Shown here: piece by piece, positions 1 through 7,523 of the stretch
Layout of the letters: every line of letters starts with the position of its first letter
Numbering within the stretch: the stretch's first letter is position 1
Made by a program: the position numbers and the translations under genes
The notes under the pieces: generated by a model
The model's database searches: none
The model's input: the letters and a program-made list of their open reading frames with translations, nothing else
Told to the model about the DNA's origin: nothing
Source: Lachnospiraceae bacterium
Lineage (GTDB): Bacteria; Bacillota; Clostridia; Lachnospirales; Lachnospiraceae
NCBI GenBank assembly: GCA_900770225.1
Contig: CAAGJU010000243.1
Location: 1 to 27,702, forward strand
DNA: 27,702 nt
Direction of reading: 5' to 3'

Positions 1-73
1 ACACTCATAAAGAAACCTCCCGTATAGCACTACTTGTACGAATTGATGATACAAGTAGATGCTACACGGGAGG
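1..73 (-). terminator. Intrinsic terminator-like hairpin after the toxin gene
   Basis: Read on the minus strand, a long interrupted hairpin follows the toxin stop by about 35 bases. Paired arms are 16-23 with 66-73 (CCTCCCGT/ACGGGAGG), 26-29 with 60-63, and 31-38 with 50-57 (TACTTGTA/TACAAGTA). It is followed on that strand by a T-rich run at 9-15. This fits rho-independent termination of the toxin-antitoxin transcript. The long, interrupted stem could instead be a remnant of a repeat or insertion boundary, since the window starts right beside it. Confidence 0.6.
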
Positions 74-107
74 CAATGGTGTCATCTAGACACAGATTGG
101 CCTACGC

Positions 108-407
108 TTACTTACGTCCATAATATTGTATTGTTATTACGTAAACTGTTTTGTGCGGATCATCGATGCGAAATATTGCGATATAATTATCAATAAGTAA
201 TTGTCGATAACCTTTTCCGACATATCGTCCCACAGTACGCTCCTGATGTGATTGCGGAAATGTTTCCAGACTCAAAATTGCTTTCTTAATTCTATCGGTC
301 TGACCTTTGGCATTTTCGGGCGATAATTTTTCGTTCGCGATATATTCGTAAATTTGGTCTAATTCACGAATTGCTTTTGGGGTGATCTTTACCTCGTATT
401 TATTCAA
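108..407 (-). CDS. RelE/ParE-family toxin of a type II toxin-antitoxin system
   Basis: A small basic protein of about 99 residues with the ParE/RelE pattern: an N-terminal helix pair (ITPKAIRELDQIYEYI), then the central beta strands (GYRQLLIDNYIAIFRID) and a terminal strand (VYVITIQYYGRK). Family members poison DNA gyrase (ParE) or cleave mRNA on the ribosome (RelE); which one applies cannot be read here. I place the start at the TTG at 405-407. It overlaps the last eight bases of the antitoxin gene and has GGAGAA upstream. An in-frame ATG at 446 would add 13 residues that look unrelated to the family. The overlap implies translational coupling, with the antitoxin made first. The gene is more AT-rich than the rest of the window, which suggests acquisition. 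Confidence 0.85.
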   Translation of the reverse strand: MNKYEVKITPKAIRELDQIYEYIANEKLSPENAKGQTDRIKKAILSLETFPQSHQERTVGRYVGKGYRQLLIDNYIAIFRIDDPHKTVYVITIQYYGRK

Positions 408-663
408 AATATTTCTTCTCCAATTTTTCGAACACTTTTTCTGCATTCACTGCTTCTGCGCCGTTAGCAAGTTCTTGCTCAGATTCGGAAATGGCCTGGT
501 CTATACGGTTTGTTTTTGCAAACTGATCGTATAATTCGCTGCTCATCACAACTAAATCACTGTATCCGTTTTTTGTAATAAAAATAGGCTCCTGTTCTTT
601 ATGGGCTATATTGGAAATTTCGTTTGTATTACGTAATTCTTTAATAGGAAAAATAATCGGCAT
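400..663 (-). CDS. Phd/YefM-family antitoxin
   Basis: An 87-residue protein with the Phd/YefM N-terminal fold: MPIIFPIKELRN, then EPIFITKNGYSDLVVMSSELYDQ, the usual DNA-binding and dimerisation part. The acidic, helical C-terminus (SESEQELANGAEAVNAEKVF) is expected to wrap around and neutralise the toxin. It lies first in the operon, with AGGAG at 673-677 nine bases before ATG 661-663. Proteins of this family repress their own promoter, and a 10-bp perfect palindrome sits in the promoter spacer just upstream. The TAA stop overlaps the TTG start of the toxin gene. Antitoxin identity is well supported; the exact subfamily is not. Confidence 0.87.
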   Translation of the reverse strand: MPIIFPIKELRNTNEISNIAHKEQEPIFITKNGYSDLVVMSSELYDQFAKTNRIDQAISESEQELANGAEAVNAEKVFEKLEKKYFE

Positions 664-689
664 AATATTTTGCTCCTTTCATATACACA

Positions 690-718
690 AATATAGCATA
701 ATTATGTCCACTAAACAA
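690..718 (-). promoter_or_regulatory. Promoter and probable autorepression site of the toxin-antitoxin operon
   Basis: On the minus strand TTGTTT (713-718) and TATATT (690-695) are separated by exactly 17 bases, about 25 bases before the Shine-Dalgarno. The spacer holds the perfect palindrome CATAATTATG at 697-706, a plausible operator for the Phd-type antitoxin. Seen directly: hexamers, spacing, palindrome. Inferred: binding by the antitoxin. Confidence 0.65.
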
Positions 719-838
719 TGCGCAAATATCTTTTAGAGATTACCAGCCTGTAATAGTTGAAATGATACATGATCTTCTTTGTCAGAGAGTATTCACGCCG
801 ATCACCCCGCATCCAGGTGTCGATGAAGAATAAAGAAG

Positions 839-866
839 TTGAATTTTCCCCGGCAGGTGATAGAAT
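839..866 (+). promoter_or_regulatory. Candidate sigma-A promoter for the ABC exporter operon
   Basis: TTGAAT (839-844) and TAGAAT (861-866) with a 16-base spacer, about 75 bases upstream of the first ABC gene. No regulator gene lies next to the exporter, although such pairs often have a MarR-type repressor. The rest of 664-939 shows no convincing gene. Confidence 0.45.
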
Positions 867-939
867 AGCAACATTGACTATAAGGGCATATAGGAAGCAC
901 TGTGGCAAAGCATAAAGGGTAATGACGAGAGGTTCACAC

Positions 940-2688
940 ATGCTGAGAAAGCTATTACATTACGTAGGAAAGTATAAGCTGGTTTCGATCCTGACACCTG
1001 TCATGATGATCGGTGAGGTCGTCTGCGAGATGATCATCCCGGTACTGATGGGAGAGATCGTCGACAGAGGCGTCAACGGCGGAGACATGTCATTTATCGT
1101 TCAGACAGGACTGAAGATGCTGGTCGTGGCGCTGATCGGTCTGGCCTTCGGCATCCTCGGCGTTTTTTTCGGAGCGAATGCCGCCGCCGGATTTGCAAAA
1201 AACCTGAGAAAAGCCGAATACGACAGTATCCAGAAATTTTCTTTCGCCAATATCGATCATTTTTCTCCCTCGGGACTCGTAACACGACTGACGACGGATG
1301 TGACAAACATGCAGAATGCCTATATGATGACACTCCGCATGGCAACACGTGCACCTGTGTCCATGATCGTGGCCATGATCATGTCTTTCCGCATCAATGC
1401 GCGGCTGGCCAGTATCTATCTGGTCGCGGTTATCGGCCTCGGCATTTTCCTTTTCATCGTCATGAACAGGGCGAACCGCTACTTCCATCAGGTCTTTGAC
1501 AGATACGATGAACTGAATGAGAGTGTGCAGGAGAATGTATCGGCGATCCGCGTAGTCAAGGCTTATGTGCGCGAGGATCACGAGATAGACAAATTCACGA
1601 AAGCTGCCGTCAATATTTATTCCATGTTCGTGAAGGCTGAGACGACAGTCGTTACGGTAGCTCCGGCCATGATGGGCGTTGTCTATGCCTGCATCATCCT
1701 GATCAGCTGGTTCGGCGCGCATTTCATCATTCAGGAGACGCTGACGACCGGCGCTCTGATGAGCCTTCTCACCTACTGCATGAATATTCTCATGAGCCTG
1801 ATGATGCTCTCTATGATCTTCGTCATGATTACCATGTCAGAGGCATCTGCCGGTCGTATCAACGAAGTGCTGGAGGCAAAGAGCACCATCACGAATCCTG
1901 AGAATCCCGTCATGGATGTGCCGGACGGATCCGTTGACTTCGATCATGTGGATTTTGCCTACAGCAGTGACGCGAAGGAGCCGGTTCTTAAGGACATCAA
2001 TATCCACATCGATTCGGGAGAGAGCATCGGCATCATCGGCGGTACAGGTTCCGCCAAGACGAGCCTGGTACATCTGATTGACCGTCTGTATGACGTCACA
2101 GCCGGCACCGTCCGTGTGGGCGGGATCGATGTGCGACAGTACGATCTGGATACGCTGCGCGAGAAGGTATCCATGGTCCTTCAGAAAAATGTCCTGTTCA
2201 GCGGTACTGTCTATGACAACCTCCGCTGGGGTGACAAGAATGCGACGGACGAGGAGTGCCGGAAGGCCTGTGAGATCGCCTGCGCTGATGAATTCATCGA
2301 AAAAATGCCTGAAGGCTATAACACATGGATCGAGCAGGGCGGTGCCAATGTCTCCGGCGGACAGAAGCAGCGTCTGTGTATCGCGCGGGCCATTCTGCGC
2401 AAACCGAAGGTGCTGATCCTGGATGACAGCACGAGCGCCGTGGATACGGCGACCGATGCGAAGATCCGGAAAGGTTTTGCGACAGAGATTCCCGACACGA
2501 CAAAGATCGTCATCGCACAGAGAATTTCCAGTGTACAGCACTGTGACAGGATCGTTGTCATGGATGACGGCCGGATCAACGGCATAGGCACGCATGAAGA
2601 ACTGCTGAAAAACAATGCCATTTACCGCGAGGTGTATGAGTCCCAGACGGGTGTCAACGCCGAGGCGGATTTTGATAAACTGAGCTGA
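940..2688 (+). CDS. ABC exporter half-transporter, subunit with the degenerate ATP site
   Basis: A 582-residue type IV (ABCB-like) half transporter: an N-terminal transmembrane domain of about six helices (to ~residue 320), then a nucleotide-binding domain. Walker A reads GGTGSAKTS (K373), the signature is VSGGQKQR, and Walker B is LILDDSTS. The usual catalytic Glu after the Walker B Asp is Asp (D496), and the switch histidine is Gln (IAQRIS, Q527). These are the changes known in the degenerate-site subunit of heterodimeric exporters such as TM287/288. I start at ATG 940 (MLRKLLHYVGKYKL) because GAGAGG lies just upstream; the in-frame ATG at 922 lacks a good site. It pairs with the next gene, 16 bases away. 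Likely substrates are drugs, lipids or peptides, not determinable here. Confidence 0.93.
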   Translation: MLRKLLHYVGKYKLVSILTPVMMIGEVVCEMIIPVLMGEIVDRGVNGGDMSFIVQTGLKMLVVALIGLAFGILGVFFGANAAAGFAKNLRKAEYDSIQKFSFANIDHFSPSGLVTRLTTDVTNMQNAYMMTLRMATRAPVSMIVAMIMSFRINARLASIYLVAVIGLGIFLFIVMNRANRYFHQVFDRYDELNESVQENVSAIRVVKAYVREDHEIDKFTKAAVNIYSMFVKAETTVVTVAPAMMGVVYACIILISWFGAHFIIQETLTTGALMSLLTYCMNILMSLMMLSMIFVMITMSEASAGRINEVLEAKSTITNPENPVMDVPDGSVDFDHVDFAYSSDAKEPVLKDINIHIDSGESIGIIGGTGSAKTSLVHLIDRLYDVTAGTVRVGGIDVRQYDLDTLREKVSMVLQKNVLFSGTVYDNLRWGDKNATDEECRKACEIACADEFIEKMPEGYNTWIEQGGANVSGGQKQRLCIARAILRKPKVLILDDSTSAVDTATDAKIRKGFATEIPDTTKIVIAQRISSVQHCDRIVVMDDGRINGIGTHEELLKNNAIYREVYESQTGVNAEADFDKLS

Positions 2689-2704
2689 GAGGAGGAACAG
2701 ATTT

Positions 2705-4630
2705 ATGGCTGCAAATACACGTCAGGTACCGGCCGGACGTCATGCCGGCGCAGGCAGACCGAGACCGCAGATCAAGAATCCCGGAAAACTGTTCCGCAGG
2801 CTCATCGGCTATACCTTCCGTTATTACAAAGTCCAGTGGATCATCGTCTGCATCTGTATCGTTGTTTCTGTACTCGCCAATGTGCAGGGAACGATGTTCA
2901 TGCGGACACTGATCGACCAGTACATCACACCGATGATGGGACAGGCCAATCCGGATTACGGACCGCTGGCACATGCGATCCTGCGGGTCATTATTTTTTA
3001 CGCGCTGGGCATTGCCGCCAGCTATATACAGGCCAGACTGATGGTCTATGTATCACAGGGTACGATGAAACGCCTGCGTATCGAGCTTTTTTCGAATATG
3101 GAGAAGCTTCCGGTCAAGTATTTCGATACCCATGCGCACGGCGATATCATGTCCGTGTATACGAATGATATCGATACGATCCGGCAGATGATCAGTCAGT
3201 CAATTGTTCAGATCCTGAACAGCAGCATCACGCTGATCACGATCATCATCATGATGCTGCGGCTCAGCATTCCGCTGACTCTCGTCACGTTTGGCATGAC
3301 AGCTGTCATGGTCATCTGCACCATGTTCGTGACAAGGGCATCCGGCAAGGGCTTCATCGCCCAGCAGAGGGACCTCGGAAAAATAAATGGCCACATCGAG
3401 GAGACGATGGCCGGCGAAAAGGTTGTCAAGGTCTTCACGCATGAGCAGGCGTGTACGGAGGAGTTTGACCGCCTGAATGAGGAGCTGTATCAGAGCTCCT
3501 ACCGCGCCAATGCTTTTTCCAATATCCTCGGACCGATCAATGCGCAGCTCGGTAATACCAGCTACGTGATATGTTCTCTTGTCGGTGGCATCCTCGCGCT
3601 GAATTCCTATGCGGGATTTACGGTCGGCGGACTGGCTGCCTTCCTTACCTTCAACAAAAATTTCAGCATGCCGATCAACCAGGTAAGCATGCAGACAAAC
3701 TTCATCATTCAGGCACTCGCAGGCGCCGAGCGTATTTTTGAACTGATGGATGCAAAACCGGAGACGGATGACGGCTACGTGACGCTGGTGAACGCGCGAA
3801 CCGAGAACGGGAAGATCGTGGAAACGAAGGAGCATACCGGCCAGTGGGCATGGCGCCACCAGCATCAGGCGACGGGCGAAGTGGATTACGTGCCGCTGCG
3901 CGGCGATGTGACGTTCAACGATGTGGATTTCGGATATACGGATGACAAGATCGTGCTGCACAACATCGTCATTCACGCGGAGCCGGGACAGAAGATCGCG
4001 CTCGTAGGATCTACCGGTGCGGGCAAAACCACGATCACCAATCTGATCAACCGTTTCTATGATATCCAGGATGGAAAAATCCGTTACGACGATATCAATA
4101 TCAACAAAATTAAAAAGGCGGATCTCCGCCGTTCTCTGGGTATGGTGCTGCAGGATACGCACCTGTTCACGGAGACTGTGGAGGAGAATATCAAATACGG
4201 AAAGCCGGATGCGACGCATGAAGAGGTCGTGGCGGCCGCAAAACTCGCCAATGCGGATTCCTTCATCCGCAGGCTGCCGGAGGGATATGACACGATGCTC
4301 ACCGGCGACGGCTCCAACCTGTCGCAGGGACAGAGACAGCTTCTCGCCATCGCGCGGGCGGCGATCCTGGATCCTCCGGTGCTGATCCTCGACGAGGCGA
4401 CAAGCTCCATCGATACCCGTACGGAGAAGATCGTACAGGATGGTATGGACAAGCTGATGAAGGGCAGGACGACCTTTGTCATCGCACACAGGCTGTCGAC
4501 CGTCCGCAACAGTGACTGCATTCTGGTCCTCGAGCAGGGCAGGATCATCGAGCGCGGTACGCATGATGAGCTGATCGCGCAGAAGGGGCGGTACTATCAG
4601 TTATATACGGGGGGCAGCGTTGCTTCCTGA
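2705..4630 (+). CDS. ABC exporter half-transporter, subunit with the catalytic ATP site
   Basis: A 641-residue partner of the preceding gene. A cytosolic basic N-terminal tail precedes about six transmembrane helices. A linker of about 45 residues (VTLVNARTENG to VDYVPLRGDV) leads to the nucleotide-binding domain. Walker A is GSTGAGKTT (K441), Walker B is LILDEATSS with the catalytic E564, and the switch is IAHRLSTV (H595). The signature is LSQGQRQ rather than LSGGQ, the altered form that completes the non-hydrolysing site in heterodimeric exporters. So one consensus and one degenerate site can be assigned across the pair. GAGGAGG lies seven or so bases before ATG 2705. Membrane protein; substrate unknown. 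Confidence 0.94.
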   Translation: MAANTRQVPAGRHAGAGRPRPQIKNPGKLFRRLIGYTFRYYKVQWIIVCICIVVSVLANVQGTMFMRTLIDQYITPMMGQANPDYGPLAHAILRVIIFYALGIAASYIQARLMVYVSQGTMKRLRIELFSNMEKLPVKYFDTHAHGDIMSVYTNDIDTIRQMISQSIVQILNSSITLITIIIMMLRLSIPLTLVTFGMTAVMVICTMFVTRASGKGFIAQQRDLGKINGHIEETMAGEKVVKVFTHEQACTEEFDRLNEELYQSSYRANAFSNILGPINAQLGNTSYVICSLVGGILALNSYAGFTVGGLAAFLTFNKNFSMPINQVSMQTNFIIQALAGAERIFELMDAKPETDDGYVTLVNARTENGKIVETKEHTGQWAWRHQHQATGEVDYVPLRGDVTFNDVDFGYTDDKIVLHNIVIHAEPGQKIALVGSTGAGKTTITNLINRFYDIQDGKIRYDDININKIKKADLRRSLGMVLQDTHLFTETVEENIKYGKPDATHEEVVAAAKLANADSFIRRLPEGYDTMLTGDGSNLSQGQRQLLAIARAAILDPPVLILDEATSSIDTRTEKIVQDGMDKLMKGRTTFVIAHRLSTVRNSDCILVLEQGRIIERGTHDELIAQKGRYYQLYTGGSVAS

Positions 4631-4636
4631 CAGAAG

Positions 4637-4664
4637 AGGCTGCCGCAGTTGCGGCAGCCTTTTT
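4637..4664 (+). terminator. Intrinsic terminator after the ABC exporter operon
   Basis: A perfect 10-bp stem (AGGCTGCCGC/GCGGCAGCCT, 4637-4646 with 4651-4660), AGTT loop and a short T run. It begins six bases after the stop codon. It also lies 19 bases beyond the end of the convergent aroA gene, so it may act partly in both directions, though the minus-strand T tract is weak. Confidence 0.85.
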
Positions 4665-4682
4665 AACAATATTCACAAATAT

Positions 4683-5969
4683 TCACATAAGAGATGCGAG
4701 ATCTTCGAAGAAGCCCGGATAGGAGATGCGGACGCAGTCGGCATCGTTGATCTCCGCGCCGCCGTTTGAGATCAGGGCGGCGATGGCAAAGGCCATGGCT
4801 GCTCGGTGATCGTGGCGCGTGTCGATCATGGCGCTGTGGAGCGGCTTTCCGCCGCGGATGATCATGCCGTCTTCGGTTCCGGTGATATCAGCGCCCATCG
4901 CGGAGAGCCCTTCGACCATGAGGTCGATCCTGTCGGATTCCTTGACCCTCAGCTCTGCGGCATCGCGTATGACCGTTTCGCCTTCCGCGGCGCAGGCCAT
5001 GACGGCGATCAGTGGCAGTTCATCGATCAGTGTCGGAATCAGCTCTCCGCCGATCACAGTGCCGTGAAGCGGCAGCTGCCGGATCTCCAGATCGGCATAG
5101 GATTCGCCGCCGGAGGTTTTCAGATTCCGGTAGGTTACTGAACCGCCCATGTCCTGCAGGACACGGAGAATGCCATCCCGGGTGCTGTTTGTGCCGACGT
5201 GGCGGAGCGTCACATGTGAATCAGGAACAACGGATGCGCCGGCAATGAAACATGCGGCGGAAGAGATATCTCCGGGAACATCTATTTTTGCAGCTTCGAG
5301 ATGCGGATCTGGGCGGATGGTGACGGTCGTTCCGGAGGTCTCCAGATCAGCACCGAAATTTTTCAGCATGCGCTCTGTGTGATCACGGGAGAGTGCGGGT
5401 TCTGTCACAACAGTGGGAGAATCTGCATACAGGCCTGCGAGCAGTATGCAGGATTTGACCTGGGCCGATGCGACGGGCGTATCGTAATGAATGCCGTGCA
5501 GGTTGTGGCCGACGATCATCAGAGGTGCACAGCCGTTATTGTTCTCGCTTTCGATGCAGGCGCCCATGCGTCGCAGAGGATCCATGATCCGTTTCATCGG
5601 GCGGCGGCAGATGGAGTCATCTCCCGTGAGCTCGGTCGGAAAATCCTGTCCGGCAAGGATACCGGAGATCAGCCGCATTGTCGTACCGGAATTGCCGCAG
5701 TCCAGGGTGGAATCCGGCGCATTGAGTCCGTGAAGGCCTTTTCCATGTACGATCACATGATCCGGCTCGTCTGGGTCTGTATCGATCCTGATCCCCATCT
5801 TGCGAAAGCAGTCAATCGTTGAAAGACAGTCAGCACCGGGAAGAAAATGCGTGATTTCCGTGTTCCCGTCGGCAAGGCTGCCAAACATCACGGCGCGATG
5901 GGAGATCGATTTGTCTCCCGGGACTGTGATTTCTCCTTCCAGAGGCTTTTCTGCTTGCTGTAATTTCAT
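4683..5969 (-). CDS. aroA: EPSP synthase (3-phosphoshikimate 1-carboxyvinyltransferase), class II type
   Basis: The 428-residue enzyme of the shikimate pathway that joins phosphoenolpyruvate to shikimate-3-phosphate. Active-site landmarks are present: GDKSISHRA (18-26), LDCGNSGTTMRL (90-101), the catalytic Asp in LIDELPL (D316) and LRVKESDRI (340-348). The set GDKS, SAQVK (168-172), RDHTE (195-199) and NSTR (261-264) matches the pattern used to define class II EPSP synthases. The glycine of CGNSGT, which is alanine in the strongly glyphosate-tolerant CP4 enzyme, is retained. ATG 5967-5969 follows AAGGGAG. It lies 142 bases downstream of tyrA on the same strand, so both probably share the tyrA promoter. 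Cytosolic. Confidence 0.96.
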   Translation of the reverse strand: MKLQQAEKPLEGEITVPGDKSISHRAVMFGSLADGNTEITHFLPGADCLSTIDCFRKMGIRIDTDPDEPDHVIVHGKGLHGLNAPDSTLDCGNSGTTMRLISGILAGQDFPTELTGDDSICRRPMKRIMDPLRRMGACIESENNNGCAPLMIVGHNLHGIHYDTPVASAQVKSCILLAGLYADSPTVVTEPALSRDHTERMLKNFGADLETSGTTVTIRPDPHLEAAKIDVPGDISSAACFIAGASVVPDSHVTLRHVGTNSTRDGILRVLQDMGGSVTYRNLKTSGGESYADLEIRQLPLHGTVIGGELIPTLIDELPLIAVMACAAEGETVIRDAAELRVKESDRIDLMVEGLSAMGADITGTEDGMIIRGGKPLHSAMIDTRHDHRAAMAFAIAALISNGGAEINDADCVRISYPGFFEDLASLM

Positions 5970-6111
5970 TTCTGAGTGCTCCCTTGCGTATTATGATAAC
6001 GGTGTCAAAAGTCATCACCTGCGTTGCGCTTGTGAAAAGTGGGTAAAACCCTGTCTTTCGGCTTATGTTAAACACCGCGTGCTGTTGTTCATATATTACA
6101 TGCAGATAAGA

Positions 6112-7206
6112 TCAGAGTACCTTGCGGATATGGTAATTTCTGTGCTCCAGTATTTTTTTCGCCTGATCGCGTGCATTTTCATCATAAAATTCAATGCGCA
6201 TGGCTCCCTCGGCGAACTCGCGGGAATGAAGGATGCCGACATTGCGGATATTGATCTGGTTCATAGCCAGCATCGTCGTGATTGTCGCGATAGCGCCCGG
6301 CTCATCGTAAACATCCACATAGATAATATATTCGCGGGGAACAGAGCCTTTCCGGATGTCATCGATGGAATCCCGGTAATTCTTTGAGGAATCGAACATC
6401 GCATAGATCTGATCCGCATCGCCCGTGTCGATCAGCTTTCTGGCGTTTCCGAGGAAAGCAATATAGGAATCCAGAACCTTCAGGATTTCCGTTTTATTAG
6501 CCAGACAGATCTGCTGCCACATAACCGGTGAAGAGGAGGCAATCCTCGTAATGTCACGGAAGCCGCCGGCAGCGACCAGCTTCATGCGCTCATCCTCTGT
6601 ATCCAGATTTTTTACGGTGTTGACGAGCGCCGAGGCGATGATGTGGGGCAGATGGCTGACGCCGGCTACGATGTAGTCGTGTTCTTCCGGTGTTGCGATG
6701 ATCGGAAGAGAGCGGATCGAACGGATCAGATCGCTGAAGCGGTCTGTTTTTTCCTTCGGACATTCTCTGCCTGGCGTGAGAAAATAAAAGGCATTCTCCA
6801 GCAGGATATCACTGGAATTGGCAAAACCAGTCTTCTCTGTGCCGGCCATGGGATGGCCGCCGATAAATACCGATCCGAGTCCCTCTGATTCAGCTGCCTG
6901 CATGGTTTCGCCCTTCACGGATCCCACATCCGTGATCACGGCCTCAGGCTTTGCCGTTTTCTTCAGAAAGGGAAGATAACTCAGATTCGTCTGAACAGGG
7001 GCGCAGAGAAAAATATAATCGCAGTCAGCGAATTTCGGATCGTACTGCGACAGTTCCTCGTCAATGACTTTTTCCTTCATGGCGAGATCCAGTGTAGCTT
7101 TGGTACGTGAATATGCAGCCTGTATATAGTCCGGATGGAATTTTTTTATTGCACGGGCGATCGAGCCTCCGATGAGGCCAAGTCCGATATAGCCGATTCT
7201 GGTCAT
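6112..7206 (-). CDS. tyrA: Prephenate dehydrogenase with C-terminal ACT domain
   Basis: A 364-residue protein that oxidises and decarboxylates prephenate to 4-hydroxyphenylpyruvate, the committed step to tyrosine. The NAD(P)-binding Rossmann motif is GLGLIGGS (8-15). TyrA motifs GGHPMAGTEKTGF (116-128) and VSHLPHI (around 183-189) carry conserved histidines of the family. Residues ~293-364 form an ACT domain (YVDVYDEPGAIATIT ... INIRNVGILHSR), which suggests feedback by an aromatic amino acid. AGGTGA lies just before ATG 7204-7206. It heads a two-gene aromatic unit with aroA; the 142-base gap to aroA shows no clear terminator. A strong sigma-A promoter is 40 bases upstream. Confidence 0.95.
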   Translation of the reverse strand: MTRIGYIGLGLIGGSIARAIKKFHPDYIQAAYSRTKATLDLAMKEKVIDEELSQYDPKFADCDYIFLCAPVQTNLSYLPFLKKTAKPEAVITDVGSVKGETMQAAESEGLGSVFIGGHPMAGTEKTGFANSSDILLENAFYFLTPGRECPKEKTDRFSDLIRSIRSLPIIATPEEHDYIVAGVSHLPHIIASALVNTVKNLDTEDERMKLVAAGGFRDITRIASSSPVMWQQICLANKTEILKVLDSYIAFLGNARKLIDTGDADQIYAMFDSSKNYRDSIDDIRKGSVPREYIIYVDVYDEPGAIATITTMLAMNQINIRNVGILHSREFAEGAMRIEFYDENARDQAKKILEHRNYHIRKVL

Positions 7207-7245
7207 GTCTTCACCTGCCTGCTTTCATGCATTTTTCTAATGAGG

Positions 7246-7274
7246 ATTCTAGTGAATTGTGCAGAAATTGTCAA
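7246..7274 (-). promoter_or_regulatory. Sigma-A promoter of tyrA-aroA
   Basis: On the minus strand TTGACA (7269-7274) and TAGAAT (7246-7251) are separated by exactly 17 bases. This gives a leader of only about 33 bases before the tyrA start, too short for an elaborate attenuator. It is divergent from the promoter at 7399-7427. Confidence 0.8.
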
Positions 7275-7398
7275 TGTGATGGCGCCTCAGCGGGAGCTTA
7301 CAGCGCTGCTGCGGATGCAGATGTCTGTATTCTGCAATATTGTAACAATCCTGAAAGCGTAATCTCCAAATAATCTTGTCAAAATTTACAAAAAAGAC

Positions 7399-7427
7399 TT
7401 GAAGAATCCCAATATTATTAGTAAAAT
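7399..7427 (+). promoter_or_regulatory. Promoter of the EF-G-like gene
   Basis: TTGAAG (7399-7404) and TAAAAT (7422-7427) with a 17-base spacer in a very AT-rich stretch. The predicted leader is about 90 bases and contains the 4-codon upstream ORF at 7492-7506. The remainder of the 7207-7523 gap holds the divergent tyrA promoter and no gene that I can support. Confidence 0.65.
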
Positions 7428-7491
7428 ATAACCATGTTGTGCGAATCTTCTGAATCCGATCTGATGAAATCTGACAGGAGGACGATCCCGC

Positions 7492-7506
7492 ATGACGAAA
7501 CTATGA
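7492..7506 (+). CDS. Possible 4-codon upstream ORF (MTKL) in the EF-G-like leader
   Basis: ATG-ACG-AAA-CTA-TGA, preceded ten bases upstream by a full AGGAGG (7476-7481). Its TGA overlaps, as ATGA, an ATG at 7503 that is in frame with the EF-G-like gene, giving an alternative start seven codons before the one I prefer. The layout resembles translational coupling or a leader peptide. Seen: reading frame, site and overlap. Not known: whether it is translated. Confidence 0.35.
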   Translation: MTKL

Positions 7507-7523
7507 CTATGGGAGGTACTTGC

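Noticed and set aside
711..941. 76-codon minus-strand frame before the ABC exporter
   Set aside because: No ribosome site or recognisable motif, and it overlaps both the toxin-antitoxin promoter and the exporter promoter.
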